23,006 bases of DNA from Tannerellaceae bacterium (GCA_031267775.1 JAIRYL010000131.1:1-23006), one strand, 5' to 3'; positions 14,303 through 22,488 are shown, counted from the stretch's first letter. The notes: generated by a model from the sequence alone, not told the origin. Translations and numbers: made by a program.

Positions 14303-15870
14303 AATAAAGCCTTACCCTTTTCGGTAGTAAAATATTTTTGCAAAGGGCTTGACGGTTTTGTCGGTATACGCATTGCCAATAATCCTTCTTCAAGTAAAGG
14401 CTTGATAATGTTCTGCCTGAAACGAGTGCGGTTCGATTGCTTTACCATTTGCATCATATCCTGTATGGGCAGCGGTTTTACGCAAGCTTCTAAAATACTT
14501 TCCGCTTTTTCAACATACGATATGTCGATACCCGGACAAGCTTCCGATAATTTGGAATAATAAACAGGGCAATCTTTGGGTATATCCCGTTTTTTTTCAA
14601 AAGGGTTGATCGCCTCTTCCCGGTATTTATCTATTTTTTCAAAAGCTGTAAGCCCCTCTGCTTTTCCATAAGTTATGGAAAAAACAAACTTTTCGCCGTT
14701 TAGTACTTCTATTTGATAGGATTTATCATACAGAGGAGCATACTTTTTGATTTTCTGCATGCCAGAACCCGATTCTCCCATCCATTTCATCACCTGAAAT
14801 ACGTCAGTAATAAGTGGATTTTTCGTATAAGGTTCAGAAACGGTTGTCGCTGTTGTTCCATTAGGATAAAGCCTTGTACCATTCTCCGTAATAACTTTGT
14901 CGGAAAAGATTAAGAACCGCGACGGATATTTGTGCGTATATTCCCTATGCACTAACATATTAGCCACCACCTCTTTAAATATCTGTTTACGCACGTCGAC
15001 CATTTTACCATCCAGTTCTAACACTCTATCCGGCAAATTGCGTTTCACAAAAGACTTCAATCTCAGATATGAATCAATCAGATTAGAAAAGATGATATCC
15101 CTGTTGTCATACTTGTTTTCAGAATAATTAGAAGAAAGTTGTATGTATTTGTCGTAGCTGATATTTCTGTAAATAGCATCCGTACGATGGATAAATGGGC
15201 AACAATTCTGGATAGTGACCTCTTTTCCAAAAAGTAAAACAGCCGCCAGCACAAAACCCTCTTTGTTATTGTTTAAAGGGTCTTTACGCCAAAAGCCGGC
15301 CGTATGTAATATTTCCTCATTCGTAAAATTGAGCCAGGGATGAGCCGGATTTGCAACCGAAATATAATATCGCATCTTTTGGAAGGCAGACTCTTCAAAA
15401 TCATGCATCCGCAGGAAAGGGCAAACAATATTTTCCGAAGACTCTTTCTTTTTTCTCAAATAAATATTCTCGACTAAATTATAGCTATAACTGACGTCGC
15501 TTAGTTCACTTCCAAACCGGTCGTATATTTTCCCCCGGTATCGTTGCACGTCCTGACACTGTGGTATTGTAAGGCAGATAATTTTCCTACCCTCTAAATC
15601 TACTACTTCCGGGGTTACTGATACGGCTGGAGAAAATTCATTTTCCAATGTATAACGAATCTTATTGATCATACTGTCCAGATACAAATTCGCCACGCCA
15701 ATAATTTTCCCAAAATCCTGTACGCCAATCAGAAGCGTTCCGCCATCCTTGTTCAAAAAAGAACAGATCACCTGAAACGCCGAATCCGCTATTTCAGTTG
15801 TGCAATTACTGAATTCGATAAGGGGATTTTCTCTTCCATTAATAATCTGTTTTACATTTTTCGCATCCAT
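14299..15870 (-). CDS. AlbA/Schlafen-domain ATP-binding protein (putative transcriptional regulator)
   Basis: A 523-residue protein of the group called divergent-AAA or RecG-like transcriptional regulators. The N-terminal AlbA_2/Schlafen domain (about 10-135) shows FLNKDGGTLLIGVQDFGKIIGV at 38-59. In the usual lead motif EFK, Lys is replaced (EFSN, 19-22). A middle section holds a GHKL-like ATP-binding part with EVVANMLVHREY (300-311) and GESGSGM (365-371). The C-terminus is winged-helix-like (RQNIIKPLLEEGLLAMRIPTKP). Members are suspected of binding nucleic acid, but no function is settled. It is coupled to the GNAT gene. Inverted and 11-bp direct repeats lie 60-140 bp upstream of the start. 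Confidence 0.85.
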   Translation of the reverse strand: MDAKNVKQIINGRENPLIEFSNCTTEIADSAFQVICSFLNKDGGTLLIGVQDFGKIIGVANLYLDSMINKIRYTLENEFSPAVSVTPEVVDLEGRKIICLTIPQCQDVQRYRGKIYDRFGSELSDVSYSYNLVENIYLRKKKESSENIVCPFLRMHDFEESAFQKMRYYISVANPAHPWLNFTNEEILHTAGFWRKDPLNNNKEGFVLAAVLLFGKEVTIQNCCPFIHRTDAIYRNISYDKYIQLSSNYSENKYDNRDIIFSNLIDSYLRLKSFVKRNLPDRVLELDGKMVDVRKQIFKEVVANMLVHREYTHKYPSRFLIFSDKVITENGTRLYPNGTTATTVSEPYTKNPLITDVFQVMKWMGESGSGMQKIKKYAPLYDKSYQIEVLNGEKFVFSITYGKAEGLTAFEKIDKYREEAINPFEKKRDIPKDCPVYYSKLSEACPGIDISYVEKAESILEACVKPLPIQDMMQMVKQSNRTRFRQNIIKPLLEEGLLAMRIPTKPSSPLQKYFTTEKGKALL

Positions 15871-15893
15871 ACTACAAAAAAGCTACTCTGCCC

Positions 15894-15901
15894 TAAAGGT
15901 A
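15894..15901 (-). promoter_or_regulatory. Weak -7-like element for the AlbA-GNAT pair
   Basis: On the minus strand TACCTTTA fits TAnnTTTG at seven of eight positions. TTCG lies 19 bp upstream, a poor -33. It is 24 bp before the ATG. Confidence 0.3.
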
Positions 15902-15930
15902 GATAATATTTCTACAAAATCGAACTTTTT

Positions 15931-15967
15931 TGTTGATAAACGCAGTAATTTCTCTTTTTTATCGACA
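15931..15967. promoter_or_regulatory. Inverted repeat upstream of the AlbA gene, possible operator
   Basis: TGTTGATAAA (15931-15940) and TTTATCGACA (15958-15967) form a 10-bp inverted repeat with one mismatch and a 17-bp spacer. It lies about 60 bp upstream of the AlbA start, just behind the likely promoter. Binding by the AlbA-domain protein itself is inference. Confidence 0.45.
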
Positions 15968-15984
15968 AAACAATCAAAAAAGCA

Positions 15985-16017
15985 TCCCAGCAGTGTCCCA
16001 CGATAGTCCCGTGTGCA
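15985..16017. repeat. Three 11-bp iterated TCCC units
   Basis: TCCC recurs at 15985, 15996 and 16007, exactly 11 bp apart. Units are TCCCAGCAGTG, TCCCACGATAG and TCCCGTGTGCA. One-turn phasing would put the words on one face of the helix. On the minus strand they read as GGGA words upstream of the AlbA gene. Confidence 0.45.
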
Positions 16018-16036
16018 AATTGGAATAAAGTGATAA

Positions 16037-17845
16037 TTATTGGATCAAAAATGGTTTTTTATACCGTACCATTTGTCCGTCGCGATAATTGTACAATTCT
16101 ATATAAATAATATAGAGGCCCGTGAATAAACGCATGCTATCGGCGCCTTTTCCATTCCATACAACTTCTCCCTCCAAGCCCAGTAATTGGTGATTGGCTA
16201 TCTCGGCAACCCGGCGGCCATTCAGATCATACACATAAGACCGGCAATGATAATCCGGATTATTCAACTGATATCTAATATGATATAATCCGTCAGACGC
16301 TAAAACGGGCGGTTCGATATGCGTTGCCGGATTATCCTCTTTTTTATATTGGGAATTTTGATAACCCGGGGTGCCATAGCCGGCCATAGCTGTAGCCGAC
16401 GTCCAATTGGAGATTTCCTGCGTAGAGGCATTCGGATCGATTCGTTCCAGGGCAATACCTTTCGGGTCTTTTATGGAAGCGGCATGCCATTTGGAAGAAT
16501 AACTCGCTTCATCGAGTATCACGCCGTCTGTTTTACGGAATAAAACAAGGGTTGCCGACGTATTGGCAAGTACCGGCAATTTCACTTCATATAATACGGC
16601 AGGGGAAGATATGAAATAGAACGGTTTAACGCCTTCCACATCTTTTGACAATAAAACGTAGCCGCCTTCTTCCACAACCGCCTTTGTGCCGGTTAAAGGA
16701 TAATGGGTATTTAAAGAACCATCCGGTTTACGAGTGGCAATAGCTAATCCGTTCAAGGAAATAGGGCGCCGGGAACGATTGTATAACTCGATATATTCGC
16801 TTCCCCCGGTAAAGGGATTTGGAAGTAATTCGTTAAAAATAAGTTCGCCAGGCTCTGCGTCCGAATCGGCGGGTTCTTCCGGTTTTTCCGGTTCGTTATC
16901 GGTATATATATTTAAGGCCAGATCAAGGAGCGTTCCATTCTTCAGGTCGAACAGATTATTCCACTCCAGGTAATATTCCGTTTCGCCTTTCAAATTAGCG
17001 GGAAATAGCGCATGCACAATAGACGGGTCTTCTCCGTAAAATAGTCGGGCAGCGTCTCCCAAGCCCTTAATTGTGCAGGAAGCTTTAGAAATATCAACCG
17101 GCGCGCTGAACGCAAATTGTAATTCGCAAGAACTGATTTGTTCGACGTTTATAAGTTTCGCATCGGAAGATTCTTCCGGCGAAGGCTCCGATTCTCCTCC
17201 TGATTCGCCTTCCGATTCGCCTTCCGACGCCTCGATATTATCAAAATAAAAAACGCTTATCCGGCTTTTAACATACCGGCAGAGAATCTGTATTTGCGCC
17301 TTGGGATGTACAGGCGCATATTTCATAGTATAACTTCCTTCTTCATGATAAGATGATTCGCCGGTTATACGGGTATACAATGTCCAACATTCGCCATCTT
17401 TTAACAGTAAGCGAACAGATGTAAATTTTCCGGCAATTAAATTATCCCTTCCCTTAATACACAATTTAGCCGACTTGTCGCCCTCTTTTGCGTATAAAGA
17501 AATCTGATTCGTATTATTTCCTATCTGGATATAATAGCTGACGTCGTCATCCGTATATACATGGATACGCGCGTTGTTGGAGTTTGTAGTTTTAAAATCT
17601 ACCGACACGTCTAATTCCCAACTCATCCGGCCGCTATAGTTTAGGGGGATAGACAGCGCCGCCTCTCCCGCTTCGCCCGAGGGAGAAACAAATTCCAATT
17701 GTCCCGCGGGGTTTATTGTAAACAGATCAACGGCGCCCTCCCACGGATTGTCGGAAGTAATTTCAACGCCGGAAAAAGATTCTTTGAACTGTGAAAATGT
17801 ACAAACAGGAAGTAAAAGTCCGAAAATTAATAATAGGTGTTTCAT
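16037..17845 (-). CDS. Secreted lamin-tail-domain protein with FlgD-like C-terminus
   Basis: An exported 602-residue protein. The ATG at 17845 gives the signal peptide MKHLLLIFGLLLPVCTFSQ; the frame is open to 17899, but those 18 residues do not suit a signal. Order: a beta-rich, laminin-G-like region (about 20-205); an acidic Glu/Ser/Gly linker (206-228); an Ig-like region (about 229-315); a second acidic Pro-rich linker (317-333); and a lamin-tail domain (about 334-475, LIFNELLPNPFTGGSEYIEL). The end (about 518-602) is FlgD-like (YVYDLNGRRV, VVWNGKG, LFTGLYIIYIELYN). Such modular proteins are often surface-exposed in Bacteroidetes. A T9SS sorting role for the C-terminus is possible but not shown. 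Divergent from asd. Confidence 0.82.
   Translation of the reverse strand: MKHLLLIFGLLLPVCTFSQFKESFSGVEITSDNPWEGAVDLFTINPAGQLEFVSPSGEAGEAALSIPLNYSGRMSWELDVSVDFKTTNSNNARIHVYTDDDVSYYIQIGNNTNQISLYAKEGDKSAKLCIKGRDNLIAGKFTSVRLLLKDGECWTLYTRITGESSYHEEGSYTMKYAPVHPKAQIQILCRYVKSRISVFYFDNIEASEGESEGESGGESEPSPEESSDAKLINVEQISSCELQFAFSAPVDISKASCTIKGLGDAARLFYGEDPSIVHALFPANLKGETEYYLEWNNLFDLKNGTLLDLALNIYTDNEPEKPEEPADSDAEPGELIFNELLPNPFTGGSEYIELYNRSRRPISLNGLAIATRKPDGSLNTHYPLTGTKAVVEEGGYVLLSKDVEGVKPFYFISSPAVLYEVKLPVLANTSATLVLFRKTDGVILDEASYSSKWHAASIKDPKGIALERIDPNASTQEISNWTSATAMAGYGTPGYQNSQYKKEDNPATHIEPPVLASDGLYHIRYQLNNPDYHCRSYVYDLNGRRVAEIANHQLLGLEGEVVWNGKGADSMRLFTGLYIIYIELYNYRDGQMVRYKKPFLIQ
17190..17225 (-). repeat. 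12-bp coding tandem repeat in the acidic linker
   Basis: Three units, GATTCTCCTCCT, GATTCGCCTTCC and GATTCGCCTTCC, encode the Glu-Gly-Glu-Ser-rich linker on the minus strand. Because each unit is four codons, gain or loss of a unit would change linker length without shifting frame. Confidence 0.6.
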
Positions 17846-17872
17846 AGTTAACGGGTTTTGTAATAATTTATC

Positions 17873-17880
17873 TATCTTTG
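17873..17880 (+). promoter_or_regulatory. -7 promoter element for asd
   Basis: TATCTTTG matches TAnnTTTG. The only upstream TTTG (17857-17860) is 12 bp away, too close for a standard -33. It would give a leader of about 89 nt before the ATG at 17976. Confidence 0.45.
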
Positions 17881-17975
17881 CGCACCATTTTGGCAACAAT
17901 CATAAGGCAGGCCAATGGAATTGCGTACAAATATATATTTACTTACTAAATAAAACAAATTAATCAGCGCTCAAA

Positions 17976-18602
17976 ATGAAAGTAGCTATTGTTGGAGCGA
18001 GTGGGGCAGTAGGACAAGAATTCCTGCGCGTACTCGACGAAAGAAATTTCCCGATAGACGAGCTTGCGCTTTTCGGTTCATCCCGTAGTGCCGGACGTGT
18101 TTATTCCTTCCGCGATAAACAGTATACGGTGAAAGAATTAAAACATAATGACGATTTTAAGGGAATACATATTGCTTTTGTTTCGGCCGGCGGCGGTACG
18201 TCTGTTGAATTTGCGCCAACCATCACCAAATATGGAACGGTGATGATAGATAATTCAAGCGCGTTCCGTATGGACGAAGACGTACCCCTGGTAACGCCCG
18301 AAGTAAATGCGAAAGACGCGTTGATCCGTCCGCGCGGCATTATCGCCAATCCCAATTGCACGACGATCCAGTTGGTGGTGGCATTGGAAGCCATCGAAAA
18401 GCTGTCTCATATAAAACGGGTGCATGTATCTACCTATCAAGCGGCAAGCGGGGCAGGAGCAACCGCTATGGCTGAACTGATAAAACAGTATGAACAAATT
18501 ATAAAGGGCGAAGAACCGGCGGCGGAGAAATTTGCTTATCAGTTGGCATATAATTTGATTCCTCAGGTAGACGTTTTTACAGACAATGATTACACAAAAT
18601 AG
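17976..18602 (+). CDS. asd: Asd N-terminal part (up to the amber codon)
   Basis: 208 residues covering the NADP-binding fold, with GASGAVGQEF at 7-16, SAGGGTSVEFAP at 70-81 and the nucleophilic Cys128 in NPNCTTIQLV. STYQAASGAGATAM (152-165) begins the catalytic domain. Ends at TAG 18600-18602. Taken alone it lacks the substrate-binding Arg and the catalytic His. Confidence 0.7.
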   Translation: MKVAIVGASGAVGQEFLRVLDERNFPIDELALFGSSRSAGRVYSFRDKQYTVKELKHNDDFKGIHIAFVSAGGGTSVEFAPTITKYGTVMIDNSSAFRMDEDVPLVTPEVNAKDALIRPRGIIANPNCTTIQLVVALEAIEKLSHIKRVHVSTYQAASGAGATAMAELIKQYEQIIKGEEPAAEKFAYQLAYNLIPQVDVFTDNDYTK

Positions 18603-18605
18603 GAG

Positions 18606-18983
18606 ATGAAGATGTATCATGAAACGCGCAAGATCATGCATTCGGATATCGAAGTGAGCGCTACGTGCGTACGCGTACCCGTTATGCGCGCCCATAGCGA
18701 AGCCACGTGGATAGAAACAGAACGTCCCGTCGGCGTAGAAGAAGCCCGCAAGGCGTTTGCCGAAGCGGAAGGGATTGTGTTGCAAGACGATCCTGCCCGC
18801 AAAGATTATCCGATGCCTTTGTTTGTAGCCGGTAAAGAGCCTGTTTACGTAGGCCGTATCCGCAAAGACTTAACCCATCCAAACGGGTTAACGTTTTGGA
18901 CGGTTAGCGACCAAATTAAAAAAGGAGCCGCCCTGAATGCCGTTCAGATTGCAGAATATCTGCTCGGCGTAAAAAGCCTTTGA
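18606..18983 (+). CDS. asd: Asd C-terminal part (after the amber codon)
   Basis: 125 residues in the same frame as the first part. It carries CVRVPVMRAHSEA with the substrate Arg (233 in full-length numbering) and catalytic His (240), then the closing helix (GAALNAVQIAEYLLGVKSL). Right at the break, AGGAG (18601-18605) precedes ATGAAGATG. The second ATG (18612) sits 6 nt after AGGAG, good Shine-Dalgarno spacing, so re-initiation is conceivable even though this phylum rarely uses such sites. Confidence 0.65.
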   Translation: MKMYHETRKIMHSDIEVSATCVRVPVMRAHSEATWIETERPVGVEEARKAFAEAEGIVLQDDPARKDYPMPLFVAGKEPVYVGRIRKDLTHPNGLTFWTVSDQIKKGAALNAVQIAEYLLGVKSL

Positions 18984-19003
18984 TATAAAACGGGGAAAAA
19001 AAG

Positions 19004-19049
19004 AAGAAAGAGGAAGGAATCGTTTGATATCCTTCCTCTTTCTTTTTTA
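19004..19049. terminator. Bidirectional intrinsic terminator between asd and the thiamine operon
   Basis: A 15-bp perfect stem, AAGAAAGAGGAAGGA (19004-19018) and TCCTTCCTCTTTCTT (19030-19044), has an 11-nt loop. It is followed by T on the plus strand and, read the other way, by an A-rich flank that gives T on the minus strand. Confidence 0.88.
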
Positions 19050-19685
19050 TTTCTCCGCGAATAGCCTGTAAACAATCACGCGCGCGTTTTTCTCCAGATG
19101 AATGGTGAAAGAATCGCCCAGCGCTTCGTTGAGCGTTCCTTGCCACCACGACGTCAGGATGCGGTTTGCGACAGGCCAGCGTAAGTTTTCCGTCGTTATC
19201 TTTCCTTCGGGATATAAAGAAACTAAAGAAACCTGTTGGCCGGGTTTGCTCTTTAAGGTAGTCGTTTGGCAGAGAGGGGTGAACAGGCCGTAATCCGTTA
19301 GTATTTCCACGCGATTAAACAGCGAAGCATAGTCTGCCAGAAGCGAGATATTACCTAACGTATGGTCTTCGCGCATACCGGTAGCTCCCACAATCAGCGC
19401 TTCCTTTTGGCCGGATGTACAGGCATGGCAAACCGCTTTTGTCAGGTCGTTTGTTTCCTGGTCGGCATGAACATACAGGCGGTCGGCATATATTTCGCGC
19501 ATTTCCACCGGCAAGCTATCCATGTCGCCCACAATGGCGCGCGGGATAAAGCCATGTTTGTGAAGCGCTTCTACCGCTCCGTCGCAAGCTATGATAACAG
19601 AAGCCTCCCCCAGCATCTGCAAAGGCAGGGGAGACGAGGGAAAACTTCCGTTTGCTACAATAACGCAGTTGTAAGGCTTTATCAT
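19047..19685 (-). CDS. Thiamine pyrophosphokinase
   Basis: Converts imported thiamine to the cofactor thiamine diphosphate using ATP. The 212 residues show the family motifs in order: IIACDGAVEAL (31-41), IVGDMDSLP (51-59), QETNDLTKA (76-84) and GATGMREDHTLGNISLL (100-116). A thiamine-binding beta-rich C-terminal domain with ENLRWPVAN and SWWQGTLNEA follows. Length is normal. It is the last gene of the riboswitch-controlled minus-strand operon and overlaps the transporter gene by 4 bp. It matches the gene called thiN or tnr3 in other genomes; the symbol is left blank because usage differs. Confidence 0.95.
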   Translation of the reverse strand: MIKPYNCVIVANGSFPSSPLPLQMLGEASVIIACDGAVEALHKHGFIPRAIVGDMDSLPVEMREIYADRLYVHADQETNDLTKAVCHACTSGQKEALIVGATGMREDHTLGNISLLADYASLFNRVEILTDYGLFTPLCQTTTLKSKPGQQVSLVSLYPEGKITTENLRWPVANRILTSWWQGTLNEALGDSFTIHLEKNARVIVYRLFAEK

Positions 19686-20260
19686 TTGCTTTCAGTTCCT
19701 TTTTTAATCCACATATACAGGCCGGCAACAGCCAGCAGAGTGTAGCAAAGATAAAGAAACATGGTAGGATACAGGCTGCGCAGATAATAAATATAAACAG
19801 ATACCGCATTGGCGACAATCCATACATACCAGTGCTCTATCATCCGGCGGGCCAGCATCCAGGTGGCTACAACCCCTGCGGCAGTAATAAACGCGTCTCC
19901 GGCAGGGACGGGCGAATCTGTAAAGGTAATCAGCAAGTAATACAAAGCGCCATGAAACGCCGATAGCGCCAGTAAAATCTTTACCGATAACAGCAGATTG
20001 ACATGGCGGTACAGAATCCGGCTATCAACCGGCGACGCCGCTTCTTTTGAAAGATCCGTCCCTGTCCATAGCCAAAAGCCGTAGATGCTGATCAGCGCAT
20101 AATATAGCTGCAATCCCATGTCGGCATACAGTTTCGACCCGAAGAAAACAAACACATATACCAGCGAAGTAACGAATCCTACCACCCACATAAGCGGACG
20201 CTGTTTAATTTCCAGCGCCATATAAACCAAGCCCGTTATAACTCCAAAATATTCCAGCAT
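19682..20260 (-). CDS. pnuT: PnuC-family transporter, probably for thiamine (PnuT)
   Basis: An inner-membrane facilitator of about seven helices, 192 residues. The PnuC signature is clear: WVVGFVTSLVYVFVFFGSKLYADMGLQLYYALISIYGFW (about 25-63) and, later, a helix with WYVWIVANAVSVYIYY. PnuC relatives carry unphosphorylated vitamins (nicotinamide riboside, riboflavin, thiamine), which are trapped by phosphorylation after entry. Here the next gene is thiamine pyrophosphokinase and the operon begins with a TPP riboswitch, so thiamine is the expected substrate. The assignment of substrate rests on context, not on the protein sequence alone. Confidence 0.9.
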   Translation of the reverse strand: MLEYFGVITGLVYMALEIKQRPLMWVVGFVTSLVYVFVFFGSKLYADMGLQLYYALISIYGFWLWTGTDLSKEAASPVDSRILYRHVNLLLSVKILLALSAFHGALYYLLITFTDSPVPAGDAFITAAGVVATWMLARRMIEHWYVWIVANAVSVYIYYLRSLYPTMFLYLCYTLLAVAGLYMWIKKGTESK

Positions 20261-20274
20261 AAGCGTTTGTTTTT

Positions 20275-22488
20275 TTAAAATCGGAAAGCAATTCTTCCCA
20301 TGGCGTGTATACCTGCTTGCGTAAAGTAGCCGTCGTCTTTCTTCCGTACGCCGCCTTCCATGTATGAATACACCCAGGCGTTTGTTTCGTAAGCTTCGTT
20401 GAAGAGATTGTTCAAGGTTACATCCAAAACGATTTCTTTCATAAATTTGGGTTTGAACACGTATCCCAGGCGCAAACTGTTTACAAAATAAGGGTCTATC
20501 GACCTGTCTTTGCAGGATGTATTATCCATATACTGGCGACCTGCATAGTGCGAATTAAAACTGGCCGAAAAATTTTTGTAATAGAAATCAACGGAGCTGT
20601 TGGCTATTATATCCGGCGAATAAGCAATCGTGGCAGTTCCTATATAATGGCTGATTTGCTCGCCGGTATCCCAGTCGTCTACAAACTCGGTAAAATTCTT
20701 TATTTTATTTCGGCTAAACGATACGTTGCCATTCCATGTTAGCCAGCGCGCGACGGATACGCCTCCGCTTACCTCCATCCCCATGCGGTAACTGTCTTTT
20801 ATATTGGTGGTGAGCGCTTCGCCTATCTCGCTTATTTTACCCGACAGGATGAGCTGGTTGTCGTAATCCATATAATACAGGTTGACCCCTGCGTAAAAGC
20901 TTTTTTGCCGGAAACTGTATCCCGCTTCATAGTCGACCAATGTTTCGTGGACAGGATACTGGTTTACGCCGGCCTCCGTAAAATTGTCGCGATTCGGTTC
21001 GCGGTGGGCTACAGCGCAGGAAACAAAAGCGTCATGTTCGTTTTTCAGGTAATTCAACCCCGCTTTCGGGTTAAAGAAATGCCAGTTTTTGGCTATATGT
21101 ACCTGGTCTCCAGCTTTGTCGTCGCTGCCGTTTATTTTGTAATCGATACCTCTGTATTGCAGGTCTGCGTATCCGCTCAGGTTGGGACGAAAGAGCCAGT
21201 TTACTTTTACGCAGGCGCTGTAATCCAGCTTTTCGCCTTTGTTGCGGTAATATTCGTAATCGGGAGCAGGCAGAGAATAAGCCGACTTAGTCCAGATAAC
21301 CCGCCCGAAATGATCGCATACAAAGTTGTTGATTGCCGTACCAACGGTAGCCTGCAGCTTCCGGCTTCGGTAGTTGGCGCTGTAAACAGCGCCGTAAAAA
21401 TGGCTGTCGAGCCATTTGCGTCGAACCAGATCCGTTCTTGTCGTTTCGCCGCCTTCCGGGTTGGCGAAAGCAGCAAGTTTATAGGCGGCAAGTTTGGCGC
21501 CGGCTTTATAATCTTCGTAATAACCGTTTCCGGGCGTATAATGGAGGGTAAGGTTCATGTTCCAGGCGTCGCCCGTCCGCCGGCTGACCATCAAGTGATA
21601 ATGCTCCTGCCAGTAATTGTCCGTTTGGTTGTCGTAAAACTTAACTTCGCCGTTTTCTTCATACATTCCGCAAGGATTAAACGTACGGTTTTCAGCCCCC
21701 TCGCCCGAAAGTTTCAGCATGGCAGAAGGAACGCCGTTCCAGGCCTGATACGTTTTTTCCGAGCTGCCGAATGTTTGGAATTTAATCAGCATATTATCCT
21801 CATACCAGGCAGCCGACACAAAATAAGAACTCATCCGGGCCGAAGCCCTGTCTATAAAACCGTCGCTGCCCACGTTTGAGTAGCGCGCGTCAAACGCAAA
21901 ATGATTGTAGAGCAACCCCGTCCCGCCTTTGGCCGTATGCTTTACCGTTCCAAAAGAACCGGTAGAGAGCGCATATTCGGCGCCAGGCTTCATAGACGGA
22001 TTTTCGGTCTGCATGGCCACCGTAGCGCCAAAGGCCGCCGCTCCGTTGGTCGACGTCCCCACGCCCCGTTGAATCTGGATATTCTCCACAGACGAAGCAA
22101 AGTCGGGCATATTCACCCAAAAAACGCCATGCGATTCCGAATCATTCAGCGGCACGCCGTTCACCGTTATATTAATACGGTTGGCGTCTGTTCCGCGAAT
22201 CCGGAAGCCCGAATAACCAATCCCCGTCCCCGCGTCGGAAGTCATGCTTATGGCGGGCGTTTGCAAAATAAGATAAGGTATACCCTGCCCGTCGTTGCGC
22301 CTTGAAAGTTCATCCTTCGATACCTCGCTGTAAGCCACAGGCGTACCTTTTGCCGCTTTGGCAGCCGTAATAACCACTTCGTCCAGCGACACGTCTTTAA
22401 CCGTTTTAACAGAATCTGCCGGCCATTCGTCGCCGTACGCGGCAGCAGGCAAAAGCAAAGCTGCCGCAAATAAAAATACACGTTTCAT
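20275..22488 (-). CDS. TonB-dependent outer-membrane receptor, probably for thiamine
   Basis: A 737-residue TonB-dependent transporter. Signal peptide MKRVFLFAAALLLPAAAYG (cut near 19-20), TonB-box-like DEVVITA (36-42), then the plug (about 46-160) with SGFRIRGTDANRINITVNGVPLND and IQIQRGVGTSTNGAAAFG. The rest is a 22-strand-type barrel ending in the terminal aromatic GRIAFRF. It lacks the N-terminal carboxypeptidase-like domain seen in many SusC-type receptors. It is first in the operon, directly behind the TPP riboswitch and 14 bp before the pnuT gene, so uptake of thiamine or a thiamine derivative is the likely role (from context). Confidence 0.92.
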   Translation of the reverse strand: MKRVFLFAAALLLPAAAYGDEWPADSVKTVKDVSLDEVVITAAKAAKGTPVAYSEVSKDELSRRNDGQGIPYLILQTPAISMTSDAGTGIGYSGFRIRGTDANRINITVNGVPLNDSESHGVFWVNMPDFASSVENIQIQRGVGTSTNGAAAFGATVAMQTENPSMKPGAEYALSTGSFGTVKHTAKGGTGLLYNHFAFDARYSNVGSDGFIDRASARMSSYFVSAAWYEDNMLIKFQTFGSSEKTYQAWNGVPSAMLKLSGEGAENRTFNPCGMYEENGEVKFYDNQTDNYWQEHYHLMVSRRTGDAWNMNLTLHYTPGNGYYEDYKAGAKLAAYKLAAFANPEGGETTRTDLVRRKWLDSHFYGAVYSANYRSRKLQATVGTAINNFVCDHFGRVIWTKSAYSLPAPDYEYYRNKGEKLDYSACVKVNWLFRPNLSGYADLQYRGIDYKINGSDDKAGDQVHIAKNWHFFNPKAGLNYLKNEHDAFVSCAVAHREPNRDNFTEAGVNQYPVHETLVDYEAGYSFRQKSFYAGVNLYYMDYDNQLILSGKISEIGEALTTNIKDSYRMGMEVSGGVSVARWLTWNGNVSFSRNKIKNFTEFVDDWDTGEQISHYIGTATIAYSPDIIANSSVDFYYKNFSASFNSHYAGRQYMDNTSCKDRSIDPYFVNSLRLGYVFKPKFMKEIVLDVTLNNLFNEAYETNAWVYSYMEGGVRKKDDGYFTQAGIHAMGRIAFRF

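Larger units (their letters stand above)
17976..18983 (+). pseudogene. asd: Aspartate-semialdehyde dehydrogenase gene interrupted by an in-frame amber codon
   Basis: Asd reduces aspartyl phosphate to aspartate semialdehyde, the branch point to lysine/diaminopimelate, threonine and methionine. Read across the stop, 335 codons give a normal-length enzyme with no other lesion. TAG (18600-18602, codon 209) stands between TDNDYTK and EMKMYHETRKIMHS, where relatives have Glu as far as I recall, so a single G-to-T change (GAG or GAA origin) would explain it. The frame resumes without a shift. The catalytic Cys is before the stop and the substrate Arg and catalytic His are after it, so neither half alone should work. 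Explanations are a base-calling error, a true nonsense mutation, read-through, or a split enzyme made by re-initiation. Confidence 0.85.

Noticed and set aside
18600..18602. Genome-wide reassignment of TAG as a sense codon
   Set aside because: TAG ends the receptor gene (3604-3606) and the lipoprotein gene (4954-4956) at natural family endpoints, so general reassignment is unlikely; local read-through remains open.
20905..21879. Plus-strand 324-codon ORF
   Set aside because: Entirely antisense to the well-supported TonB-dependent receptor, with no promoter and no recognisable motifs.
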